A stretch of 34,823 nucleotides of DNA from a virus: the IMG/VR virus record IMGVR_UViG_3300006224_000023, positions 1 through 34,823 of that record. One strand, 5' to 3'. Below, piece after piece: positions 16,301 to 22,503 of this stretch. A model generated the notes under the pieces. The model was not told where the DNA came from, made no database searches, and saw only the letters and a program-made list of their open reading frames with translations. Position 1 is the first letter of the stretch; each line of letters opens with the position of its first letter. A program made the position numbers and the translations under genes.

Positions 16301-16525
16301 GTCGAAGGCGTAGGCGGGCGTCGTCACGGATGTGGCGGTGACAACGGGAGCAAGTGAAGCGCTTCCAGTTAGCTTGTTCCGTCCAGGGAAGGGTTCTGGC
16401 GCGGGCGAGTTCGGGCGGTAGTAGGCATCGTCTACCCGCGCAAGTTCACCTGGGCCAAGCAACGAGGGCTCGCGGAGGGAGGGGCTAACCAGCCCATCGT
16501 GGAGAGATTCGGTGATTGGGGGCAT
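13394..16525 (-). CDS. Tail nozzle (gp12-like) protein with N-terminal lectin-like domain
   Basis: 1043 residues. Residues about 115-325 have the texture of a concanavalin/LamG jelly roll (paired strands, a YIDGVLDIDV strand-turn-strand, and a YFDDVIIQA final strand). The remaining two thirds resemble the propeller-type nozzle or tail tubular B proteins of podophages: a WWVWITEYNVISGIESA fibronectin-like strand pair, a VFENQLVCNDLNNPNQIRYG segment, a VIRINYLPSE segment and regular WD/FDG-type blades to the end. It probably closes the tail tube and binds fibres, and the lectin-like domain could bind glycans. It lies between the tailspike and the repeat-rich fibre genes with 0-1 nt spacing. The N-terminal half is visibly lower in GC than the C-terminal part, suggesting an acquired domain. 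Confidence 0.75.
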   Translation of the reverse strand: MPPITESLHDGLVSPSLREPSLLGPGELARVDDAYYRPNSPAPEPFPGRNKLTGSASLAPVVTATSVTTPAYAFDGVEWGIKHIAGAVNTYLRCTQANIQVLADNARAADATVPGIITRIEGFEGGGDDTSSKLTMFQGIGGTAIGVQSGIAHTPGGQWAFRVAAPNLGTAVGFMGVAWDANGGSNEYSNTAYENVLASFYVSFTAFPAATDNPFLTFHDTGSTVQGRLDITSGGLLKVQTGTPTTGSALNLSEWYRLDVLFSRDDSAIRVYIDGVLDIDVSVALGTSVETVGFGKAVATANTYTCYFDDVIIQATNDSTLIAIQGAYGGWVIKRSLPIADGYYDGVWTNTTDPDSWDSVDDAPDNADTNLARSTNPTDYQTWTCETASTLGITGLVLAVQYTPVARYETAIVSLHLLCRAPAGSSGSDNLLTTVINATSVYRVYGWCSSTPPHTTRWSSATTTTTYSTTYPEQPLPLRFISGIRFIQRETGTDLIIVHSNTEFLYGTVSEDNVAFESIPQVVEHLRGQSLESAQIGSKFILANGVTPIIVMDPAGNSTTVASNYKLGMQKPNTPTVAAYNGAGGAMTPGFWWVWITEYNVISGIESAASDRSVVEVDVTNDNILVTFPAVVNAETTVWRVYLSGPTADGETTSDPFPSGYGIVNYDIATGTAIANPDQTIDSTSVQFSYPFPKLDLTIGGVTIPFQKSGETIPNPTTIDVFENQLVCNDLNNPNQIRYGFPDEPGCWPDPYFLTSETNVQDVPIKIRRVGNALVVLMRSQVIRINYLPSEADPDFRRGRVWDIVSSSQGVVGLQAADLVSFDGGAPALVFFSHSYGLYATDGYRCWSVDTDVDWEAEVGELDTVVVRDFPRLQLVMVSYAAPGATTNNRTILLHYHASHRKDDRLKATGPLHYGFVDACYLPSRHLDEHTLATLEGSDSQIWRENRGEPPFPAVLRTRKLRGHLPTDFININRLFIRHGQSDSSGTVQLITERPGEPTEALPPVEIDMQNVTLTQLDVGREVQTFQLEFSSWAPINYWIAET

Positions 16526-18721
16526 CTACTGATTTAGGATAAGGTAGTTGTAGCGCTGGGTAAGGGCGTTCGCGTGCCCCACCTTGAAGGAGCCATCCGA
16601 CGTGCTGGAGACGAAGAAGGCGCTTACGTTGTTCGCGGCAACCTGGCTTGCAGGAGTGCAGATGATCCGCGCGCCGCTCTTGACGTTGCCGTTGGTAATT
16701 GTAGTGCTAGTGGCTGCTGCGGCACTGAACTGCCCGCCCCAGGCCGAGGCTCCCCCGCCTGGAGGAGCCCCCACCGTAATCGGGCCGCCATGGGCAGTAG
16801 AGGTATGCGTAACCAGTGAGCCGGTGACGTTCGGCCCCCAGTGGGTGTTGGTTCCGGCGTCGTAGATCTGGTAGGTGCCGCCGTTGCCGAGGGCGATGTT
16901 GTGTGCGAGGATGCAATCCGAGACGGAGGCCGAGTGCAGACGGATGCCCGAGCCTGTGGCGGAGTTGGTGCAGACGTTCCCCGTCAGGGTGATGCGCCGC
17001 GAGGTCGCCGACGTGCGATCCACGCGGATGCCATCGTAGCCACCACTGGCGTTGTCGCAGTCGTCGATGATGTTGTTGTTGATGCCACCGCCATCCACGT
17101 CGGTGACGTAGACGCCGTATCCGTCGATGGCCTTGATGCGGTTGCCGAGCACCGTCATGATGGCGCTCTGCACCGTCAGCCCCGAGGAGACGAAGATGCC
17201 GTAGGAGGCAGAGGTGACCGTGATGTCGGCGATGTCGCAGTTGACGATGCTCAGGTTGATGACGGAGCGGAGGTAGAGGCCGTAGGTCTGGACGTGATGG
17301 ATGTCACATCCGCTGACGGTCACTCCGATCCAGTTGCCTGCGGCGATGCCGGTGACGGTGGCGTCGTTGCCGTTGATGTAGCAGTCTCGGACACGCAGGG
17401 ACTCGTACTGATCACTGTAGTTGACGCCCTGCAGAGCCACAGCCGGGATAGCGTTGATGGCCGTCGTGCCGACGTTGTAGAAGTCGCACCCGGTGATAGT
17501 GATTGAGAGCGCGTTCTGGAACACATAGTCGGGCGCCAGGGAGATGCCGAAGTTATCGGCGTTCTCGATATAGGTGTCAAGGATGTGAACATCTTGGGTG
17601 TCCGAGAGCGTGATGCCATTGCGGACGCAGTTGACGATGCGGCAGTTCTTGATGAGAACATCCGTCGCCCTTGCTGAGCTAGCATCACCAATGTCGTCGC
17701 CCAGGATGATCCCGTCGTTACGGTAGCTGGAGCCGGTTCCGATGGCGGGGTCGCCGAAGTCGTGGATGTAGAGGTCTTCGAGCCGCAGGTTAGTGATCTC
17801 CGCGGTGACGATGCCCGCCAGCGTGGTAGCTCCGCCGACAGCGCCTACGCTGGAGCCGTCAAGCTCCAGCCCACAGATCGACCAGTTCTTGTTGGCGTCC
17901 GTGGAGTTCCTGAAGGAGAGAATCGCCATACGGGAGGTGGTCGTCCAGGCACCGCCCGCAGCAGTGGTGGCCGCGGTGATCTTCGCGCCGTCCTCACCTC
18001 GAAGTTGGAGGCCCACGACTGCGCCCGTGACGTTCTCGCCATCAGGGACTAGGGGGCTCTTGATGTAGTAGTTGCCACGGGGGAAGTAGACCGTGGAGAG
18101 GCCCTCGTCCGAAGCCAATAGGGCCACCTGATCGAAGAGGCGGTTGAGGGCAGCCTCGTCGTCAGTGGTGCCATCGCCCACAGCGCCGTAGTCAAGGACG
18201 TTGAACACGCTGTCGATGGCGCCGGTGCGAAAGTCTCGGATCAGGAGGGTGGTGTACCCAGTGCCGGAGACGATGTAGTCCACCGCCTGCTCGTAGACGT
18301 AGCAGGAGGCGTATCCCTGGGTGTTGGTGGTCAGGGCATTCGTAGTGCTGGCAGCGCCGGTGGCGTCACTGTAGATGGTAGGCTTCGTGGTGGGGACGAG
18401 TCGGTCGCCTGAGCTGACCGCGATACTGGAGCCCGTGGTGGACTTGATCGTCACCTGGATGCGCGAGTCGATGCTCACCACTTGCATCGTGGAGGCAGCG
18501 GTGGTGGAGAGCTGGATCGTCTCGCCGATGCGAAGGGCACCAGTGTCGCGCACAGCGAGGGTGGTGTCCGTGGTGAGGATGGTCTTGGTTTCAGCCGCGG
18601 TTGCCCCCTGCCGATGGATGGCAACGGAGAGGCTGGCGCCCGGCACCAAGCGGGTGTCGGAGCCAGAGTAGGGCTTGTTGACCGTGACCTCGAAGAGGCG
18701 GAGCTTGCCTGCGCGTGCCAT
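16526..18721 (-). CDS. Tailspike with right-handed beta-helix (pectate-lyase-like)
   Basis: 731 residues. Residues about 1-165 are a beta-rich N-terminal, virion-attaching part. The NVLDYGAVGDGTTDD motif near residue 173 is the classic start of Pectate_lyase_3 tailspikes. Residues about 190-640 are parallel beta-helix coils with repeated I-x-N-x-x-I/V-x-N/D-C rungs (for example LIKNCRIVNC, VTVSGCDIHHV). The last ~80 residues form a separate C-terminal domain after a Gly/Pro-rich linker. Such proteins bind and often cut host capsule or O-antigen polysaccharide. It lies 3 nt downstream of the adaptor gene in the same transcript. The catalytic residues cannot be picked by eye, so binding versus cleavage is open. 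Confidence 0.88.
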   Translation of the reverse strand: MARAGKLRLFEVTVNKPYSGSDTRLVPGASLSVAIHRQGATAAETKTILTTDTTLAVRDTGALRIGETIQLSTTAASTMQVVSIDSRIQVTIKSTTGSSIAVSSGDRLVPTTKPTIYSDATGAASTTNALTTNTQGYASCYVYEQAVDYIVSGTGYTTLLIRDFRTGAIDSVFNVLDYGAVGDGTTDDEAALNRLFDQVALLASDEGLSTVYFPRGNYYIKSPLVPDGENVTGAVVGLQLRGEDGAKITAATTAAGGAWTTTSRMAILSFRNSTDANKNWSICGLELDGSSVGAVGGATTLAGIVTAEITNLRLEDLYIHDFGDPAIGTGSSYRNDGIILGDDIGDASSARATDVLIKNCRIVNCVRNGITLSDTQDVHILDTYIENADNFGISLAPDYVFQNALSITITGCDFYNVGTTAINAIPAVALQGVNYSDQYESLRVRDCYINGNDATVTGIAAGNWIGVTVSGCDIHHVQTYGLYLRSVINLSIVNCDIADITVTSASYGIFVSSGLTVQSAIMTVLGNRIKAIDGYGVYVTDVDGGGINNNIIDDCDNASGGYDGIRVDRTSATSRRITLTGNVCTNSATGSGIRLHSASVSDCILAHNIALGNGGTYQIYDAGTNTHWGPNVTGSLVTHTSTAHGGPITVGAPPGGGASAWGGQFSAAAATSTTITNGNVKSGARIICTPASQVAANNVSAFFVSSTSDGSFKVGHANALTQRYNYLILNQ

Positions 18722-18724
18722 GTG

Positions 18725-19441
18725 TTAGAATCCGTAGTGCTCGCGGACGTAGTACCAAGAGGTGCCCGGAGGATAGGCGCCGTTGGGGGCGGGCTGTTGA
18801 GTGATCTCCTGGTCAGGCTGAACGAGGTCCTGGGCTCGGCAGCGGCGATAGCCTGCGAGGGCCTGCGCCATGTAGAACTGCGACTTCGCAGTCATGCCAC
18901 GCTCAGCACAGAGTAGCGAGCGCGCGTAGGAGAGGATGGGCTCGACCCACATGTCGGGCCAGCCGAGTTCCGCGTCATCCTGCGACGGGATGGTCAGCGC
19001 CTTGTAGTAGTTGATCGAGAGCGTGTCCTCTGCAGAAGGGGTGGGCACAAGCCGGATCTTGTTCTCGGCGCCTACTCGCGCTGTGGTGTAGTGGGTAGAC
19101 CCGCTGGTGCCCGTCTGGTCGTAGACGTACCGATCCCAGTCACGCTGGCTCAGGAAGAAGAGCGGTGCCTGAGCCAAGCGGACGGTGTAGGCGTGCTTGA
19201 AGTCGGTCGGGAGATCGTAGTCGGAGACGTTGGCGCTGACGGTGATGCTGGCCGCCTCGTCCATGAGCAGCTTCCAGTCACGGTGGTTCCACCACCGGAC
19301 GGCATCACCGATGCACTCGCCAGCCTCGGAGAGGGCGTTTGCTTGGCTGGAGCCCTGAATAGAACGGGCCACCCGCGCCTTGGCCTGGGCGTAGGTGACC
19401 GTGGTGGGGAGGTAGGCTCCACCGGGAGAGATGTTCGGCAT
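18725..19441 (-). CDS. Head-tail adaptor (gp11/tail tubular A-like)
   Basis: 238 residues. An N-terminal helical region (about 15-70, with AVRWWNHRDWKLL) precedes the SDYDLPTDFK strand motif and a RLVPTPSAEDTLSINYYK strand pair, then a C-terminal helix rich in Ala/Arg. This helix-beta-helix layout with a LPxDF motif is typical of podophage head-tail adaptors (T7 gp11 type) that dock below the portal. It opens the tail block right after the sugar genes and has its own promoter (19472-19500). The start ATG at 19441 has GGGAAGG upstream. Synteny with the tailspike and nozzle supports the call. Confidence 0.8.
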   Translation of the reverse strand: MPNISPGGAYLPTTVTYAQAKARVARSIQGSSQANALSEAGECIGDAVRWWNHRDWKLLMDEAASITVSANVSDYDLPTDFKHAYTVRLAQAPLFFLSQRDWDRYVYDQTGTSGSTHYTTARVGAENKIRLVPTPSAEDTLSINYYKALTIPSQDDAELGWPDMWVEPILSYARSLLCAERGMTAKSQFYMAQALAGYRRCRAQDLVQPDQEITQQPAPNGAYPPGTSWYYVREHYGF

Positions 19442-19467
19442 GCGCCTTCCCTGGCGTGGCTTCTCCC

Positions 19468-19971
19468 TTAGATTATACCATACCCCGTGCTATGAAACAA
19501 GCTTCCCGTCTTCCGCTTCTCCTCGTCCCAGCCTGCGCGCCGGAACGCCTTGAGCGAGGGCTTGTTCTCCTTCCACACCCAGGCACCGATGTCCCTGGTG
19601 CGGCGGTTGACGATGCGCAGGAGGGTCGAGCCGATGCCCTGGTCCTGGTACTCACGGGCGATGGCGATGGAGAGGCGCTTCCCCTCGGGCTTCTCGTCCA
19701 GGCGGAGGTACGCTACCGCCGAGTCTCGCCGGTCAGCGAGGACGAGGAAACAGGGCTTCTCCACCCGCTTCCGGAACCAGAGAATGTGGTCCAAGATGCC
19801 GATGTGGCGCGGCGGCAGATGGAAGTATGCCGCGTGCTCGTCAGCGTCGTTGTTGATGCTGAAGATAGCTTGGCAGTCTCCAGGGCGAGCCTTCCTAAGC
19901 ACCAAATATCCGCCGTCCCGCAGGTACAGGCGCGCGATTGAACCGAGAGCGTCGAGCGTCGATGGCGTCAT
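19468..19971 (-). CDS. GNAT N-acetyltransferase, PseH-like
   Basis: 167 residues. The GNAT acetyl-CoA loop is visible at Q109-D-Q-G-I-G114 after a beta strand (SIAIAREY), with an N-terminal strand (LVLRKARPGD) and a C-terminal LKAFRRAGW segment, all typical of the family. PseH acetylates the 4-amino group of UDP-4-amino-4,6-dideoxy-AltNAc before PseG acts. Context supports that role: it lies next to PseI-, PseF- and PseB-like genes. The ATG at 19971 has GAGGA about 5 nt before it and lies 77 nt inside the synthase gene. The stop overlaps the -10 box of the tail promoter. Other sugar amine acetyltransferases remain possible. Confidence 0.8.
   Translation of the reverse strand: MTPSTLDALGSIARLYLRDGGYLVLRKARPGDCQAIFSINNDADEHAAYFHLPPRHIGILDHILWFRKRVEKPCFLVLADRRDSAVAYLRLDEKPEGKRLSIAIAREYQDQGIGSTLLRIVNRRTRDIGAWVWKENKPSLKAFRRAGWDEEKRKTGSLFHSTGYGII
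19472..19500 (-). promoter_or_regulatory. Sigma70-like promoter for the tail block
   Basis: On the - strand: TTGTTT (19500-19495), 17-nt spacer, TATAAT (19477-19472; perfect -10). It lies in the last codons of the acetyltransferase gene and points at the adaptor gene (ATG 19441). A short leader with GGGAG follows. It can separate tail expression from the sugar genes. Confidence 0.7.
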
Positions 19972-20746
19972 GGGTATCCTCGATCATCTGCTTGAACTGG
20001 CTCGGGCGGAGTGCCCAGGAGCCGTTGTCGGGCGAGTCGGGCTGGTCGTCAAGGCGGATGTGCTTCTCAACGAGGCACACGCCCATCGTGGCGGCGACTA
20101 CCACGTCCATCCAGCCGGGAGTGTGGGAGCTGTATCCAGTGCGGAAGCCGCGACGCTTGAAGGCCGCGACCCGCATCAACCCCGCCTCCTTGTAGGGAGT
20201 TGGGTACTTGGAGATGCAGTGGGTTAGGATCAGTCCTGGCGAGCGGAGGAACTGCATGAGGCGGGAGAGCGAGCGGTCCCACGTCATGCCCGTCGAGAGG
20301 ATGAGGGGCTTCTGGTCAGCGGGGAGGGCGAAGACCAGCTCGGTGTAGAGGGCCTCGAAGCTGCCGATCTTCCAGGCGTCCACGTAGGGCGCAAGCACGG
20401 GGATCGCCCAGGGCGCGAAGGGCGTGCACAGGAAGGCCATGTCGCGCTGGTGCGCGTGCGTCTGCAGCGTGGGAATCCACTCGGGGTCCAGCTCGAAGGC
20501 AGGGTTCTGCTCTGCGGCCTTTCGCGCGATGTCAACCCACTTGAAGAGCTGGAACTTGACTGCGTGTGCGCCTGCGCCCTTCGCCTCCTCGATGAGCTGA
20601 ATCGCCCGCTCTAGCGAGCCCGTGTGATTGGACCCGATCTCCGCTACGAAGAGGGGGTACTTGGGGGCGTGGAGGTTGTGGCAGTAGAGCTGGGTGTGTC
20701 GCTTGTGACTGGGGACTCCATCGAGTCGCTTGAAACGGGAAGGCAT
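19895..20746 (-). CDS. Nonulosonic acid synthase (NeuB/PseI family), lacking SAF domain
   Basis: 283 residues. The NeuB TIM barrel is clear: FVAEIGSNHTGS (33-44), VKFQLFK (63-69), FLCTPF (105-110), KIGSFE (126-131), STGMT (151-155), LTHCISKYPTP (174-184, metal ligand H176), GYSSHTPG (204-211, H208) and VEKHI (226-230). The enzyme condenses phosphoenolpyruvate with a six-carbon acetamido sugar to give a nine-carbon nonulosonic acid. Family members normally run to about 340-350 residues with a C-terminal antifreeze-like (SAF) domain. This one ends soon after the barrel. The Asp of the usual SDHT motif is Ser. The ATG has AGGAG at ideal spacing, yet lies 103 nt inside the cytidylyltransferase gene. 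Context with PseB suggests a pseudaminic acid synthase, but neuraminate or legionaminate cannot be excluded from sequence alone. Confidence 0.88.
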   Translation of the reverse strand: MPSRFKRLDGVPSHKRHTQLYCHNLHAPKYPLFVAEIGSNHTGSLERAIQLIEEAKGAGAHAVKFQLFKWVDIARKAAEQNPAFELDPEWIPTLQTHAHQRDMAFLCTPFAPWAIPVLAPYVDAWKIGSFEALYTELVFALPADQKPLILSTGMTWDRSLSRLMQFLRSPGLILTHCISKYPTPYKEAGLMRVAAFKRRGFRTGYSSHTPGWMDVVVAATMGVCLVEKHIRLDDQPDSPDNGSWALRPSQFKQMIEDTHDAIDARRSRFNRAPVPAGRRIFGA

Positions 20747-21372
20747 ACAGGCTCCTCGCTAGCTCGGGCGTTGATCATCTCCCTGACAGTAGCGGTCAGG
20801 GGGACGCGCCGGAACATCCTGACGGCGGCAAGGCGGTCGGCCTCAGTGTCGATGGAGAGGTTGGGCGTGGGCGGGGCAGCGTCGTTCGGGAAGAACGCTG
20901 CGAGCCCGTGTTCGTGGCACGCCTGTAGGTAGTCGGCGAGGTAGATGAGGTTCTGCACGGTGCAGCCGCGAACCTCGCCGCCCTTCACCTCGAAGACGCC
21001 GAAGGGCTTCTGGTGCTCAATGACCTGAGCCGCGCACTTCTTGATATCCTCCGCGTCGGTGGCGAGCGAGTCGCCTGTGACTAGGATCACGACGGAGGCG
21101 TGGTAGCGGATGGCCGCCATGACCAGCTCCAGAAGGACGGAGCGGGTGGCCGGGCGGAAGTGGGAGAAGGGGATCTTCTTCCGGCGACACCACTTCGTCA
21201 CCTGGGTGTCAGGCGTGATTACGACGGTCTTGAAGCCTGATTCTCGGCAACGAGCGTAGACATGCTCCAGTAGGGAAGTCCCTTGAGGGTTGATCGGTTT
21301 GCGATACTTGCCGGGGAGGCGTACCGAGCTGTGGCGCGCGGTGACGCATACGAGTACGTTGGGTCCACCCAC
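20644..21372 (-). CDS. CMP-sugar cytidylyltransferase (NeuA/PseF family)
   Basis: 242 residues from GTG 21372 (AAGG about 7 nt upstream); the frame is open further upstream, where it overlaps the HNH gene. The nucleotide-binding N-terminus is clear: VLVCVTARHSSVRLPGK (6-22). A VTGD segment (possible metal-binding region) and an LSIDTEADRLAA segment near the C-terminus match the family. It activates the nonulosonic acid with CTP to give the CMP-sugar used by transferases. The last ~34 residues are Ser/Thr/Pro-rich and coincide with the start of the synthase gene in another frame, so they look like read-through added after loss of an earlier stop. SpsF-like specificity for another sugar is possible. 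Confidence 0.78.
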   Translation of the reverse strand: MGGPNVLVCVTARHSSVRLPGKYRKPINPQGTSLLEHVYARCRESGFKTVVITPDTQVTKWCRRKKIPFSHFRPATRSVLLELVMAAIRYHASVVILVTGDSLATDAEDIKKCAAQVIEHQKPFGVFEVKGGEVRGCTVQNLIYLADYLQACHEHGLAAFFPNDAAPPTPNLSIDTEADRLAAVRMFRRVPLTATVREMINARASEEPVCLPVSSDSMESPVTSDTPSSTATTSTPPSTPSS

Positions 21373-21806
21373 CTCAGTACCTTGTGTAGGCGGCTCTCCA
21401 GCCACCCCAGGCACAGGTTGCACCGCGTGCAGATTCCGCCCCGCAGTCGCCGGGTGCTGTGGCAGTGATCGAGGACGAGTTTCTTTTCTGTGGCGCCGCA
21501 TAGTCCGCACTCCTTCTTATTCACATGCGCGAGGTACTCTTCATAGGAGATACCGTATCGTGCTCGAACGTTACTCCGACGCGCTTTCTCCCGTGTCCTC
21601 GTCAAGTTCCTCAAACGCCACTGCCGACAGATTTCCGCCCGGCGCGTCCGTGCCAGAACAGTATGGTCCGGTGAGGGTGTTGACACCTCGGTAGGGCGGG
21701 TATCGGACGACGAAGTGGGAGGGGTACTCGTCGGTGTGGGGGAGTTCGTGCTCTCCGATGAGGACTTCGTGCCGCTTCTCCGTGTTGCGGAGTCCTTGTA
21801 TTTCAT
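21219..21806 (-). CDS. Endonuclease VII-type HNH nuclease nested between sugar genes
   Basis: 195 residues from the ATG at 21806, which has a perfect AAGGAG 6 nt upstream although it is inside the dehydratase gene. Residues 1-50 are Ser/Thr/Pro-rich. Residues 58-140 match Endo VII-type phage nucleases: ICRQWRLRN, YGISYEEYL (84-92), C100-x2-C103, LDHCH (112-116), R122-G123, C126-x2-C129-N130 and LG. The C-terminal tail is unstructured and lies over the start of the cytidylyltransferase gene. It overlaps its neighbours by 236 nt and 154 nt; only the middle, with the zinc and catalytic residues, is private sequence (21373-21570). It looks like a free-standing homing nuclease that landed between pseB and pseF. 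A shorter start (GTG 21686) is possible. Confidence 0.72.
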   Translation of the reverse strand: MKYKDSATRRSGTKSSSESTNSPTPTSTPPTSSSDTRPTEVSTPSPDHTVLARTRRAEICRQWRLRNLTRTREKARRSNVRARYGISYEEYLAHVNKKECGLCGATEKKLVLDHCHSTRRLRGGICTRCNLCLGWLESRLHKVLRWVDPTYSYASPRATARYASPASIANRSTLKGLPYWSMSTLVAENQASRPS

Positions 21807-22503
21807 ACCGTGCTCCTTCGGGGATCATGTCGATGAGTCGCTTGCTTGGAAGCTTGGGAACGAAGATCTCGCCACCCTGCATCTTGGTGAGGGCGAGGTC
21901 GATGAGCGCTACGGCCTGTCGCTGGGTGATCCAGAAGCGGGTGCATAGCGGGTCAGTGATAGGAAGGGGCGGATCACCGGGTTGCCACGCAGCAAGGCGG
22001 AGAGTGAAGGACCCCCGAGAATCCACAACGTTCCCATAACGGACAGCAGAAACAGCCGTCCCTTCGCTCCAGTCATTGAGCTGCATGGCAAAGTGCTCAG
22101 CGCAAAGTTTCGTCGCCCCGTACAGAGTTGTAGGTGCGACGCCTTTGTCAGTGGACACGACCAAGACTCTTTGAACCCCAGCCAGAATACTTTCCTGTAT
22201 GACATTGAGCGTCCCTATGATGTTGGTCTGGACCACCTCATCGGGGTTGTAGCCACCGTTGGGGATGATCTTGAGCGCGGCAGCGTGGATCACAGTGTGC
22301 ACGCCGCGCAGGGCCATGCGAAGCTTGTGCCGGTCGCGGATGTCTCCGAGGATCAGTCGGACGTTCGGGAGGTCGAGTTCCCTGAGTGCTTGGTGCTTCT
22401 GCTCGTCCCGCGAGAGGATGATGATCCGTTCTTGCCAGTCGCCGTGTTGGAGGTACGCCAAGCCGAGGGTTCCTGTGCCTCCAGTGAGGAGAAGTTTGCG
22501 CAT
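21571..22503 (-). CDS. UDP-GlcNAc 4,6-dehydratase/5-epimerase, PseB-like
   Basis: 310 residues from ATG 22503 (GGAGG about 13 nt upstream, inside the glycosyltransferase gene). Extended SDR enzyme: TGGTGTLG (7-14) binds NADP, SRDEQKH (31-37) is the PseB/FlaA1 signature strand, STDK (117-120) with D119/K120 and YGATK (128-132, Y128/K132) are the catalytic set, and RYGNVVDSRGS, LPITD, TRFWIT and GGEIFVPKLPS follow as in PseB. It catalyses the first step of pseudaminic acid synthesis (UDP-GlcNAc to the 4-keto-L-arabino sugar). The last ~79 residues coincide with the start of the HNH gene in another frame, and the C-terminus differs from the usual one and is slightly short. The enzyme call is firm and pathway assignment follows from neighbours. 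Confidence 0.88.
   Translation of the reverse strand: MRKLLLTGGTGTLGLAYLQHGDWQERIIILSRDEQKHQALRELDLPNVRLILGDIRDRHKLRMALRGVHTVIHAAALKIIPNGGYNPDEVVQTNIIGTLNVIQESILAGVQRVLVVSTDKGVAPTTLYGATKLCAEHFAMQLNDWSEGTAVSAVRYGNVVDSRGSFTLRLAAWQPGDPPLPITDPLCTRFWITQRQAVALIDLALTKMQGGEIFVPKLPSKRLIDMIPEGARYEIQGLRNTEKRHEVLIGEHELPHTDEYPSHFVVRYPPYRGVNTLTGPYCSGTDAPGGNLSAVAFEELDEDTGESASE

Noticed and set aside
20644-21510. Longer cytidylyltransferase start near 21510
   Set aside because: The extra 46 residues are an Arg/Pro-rich shadow of the HNH core; homology begins next to GTG 21372, which has AAGG upstream.
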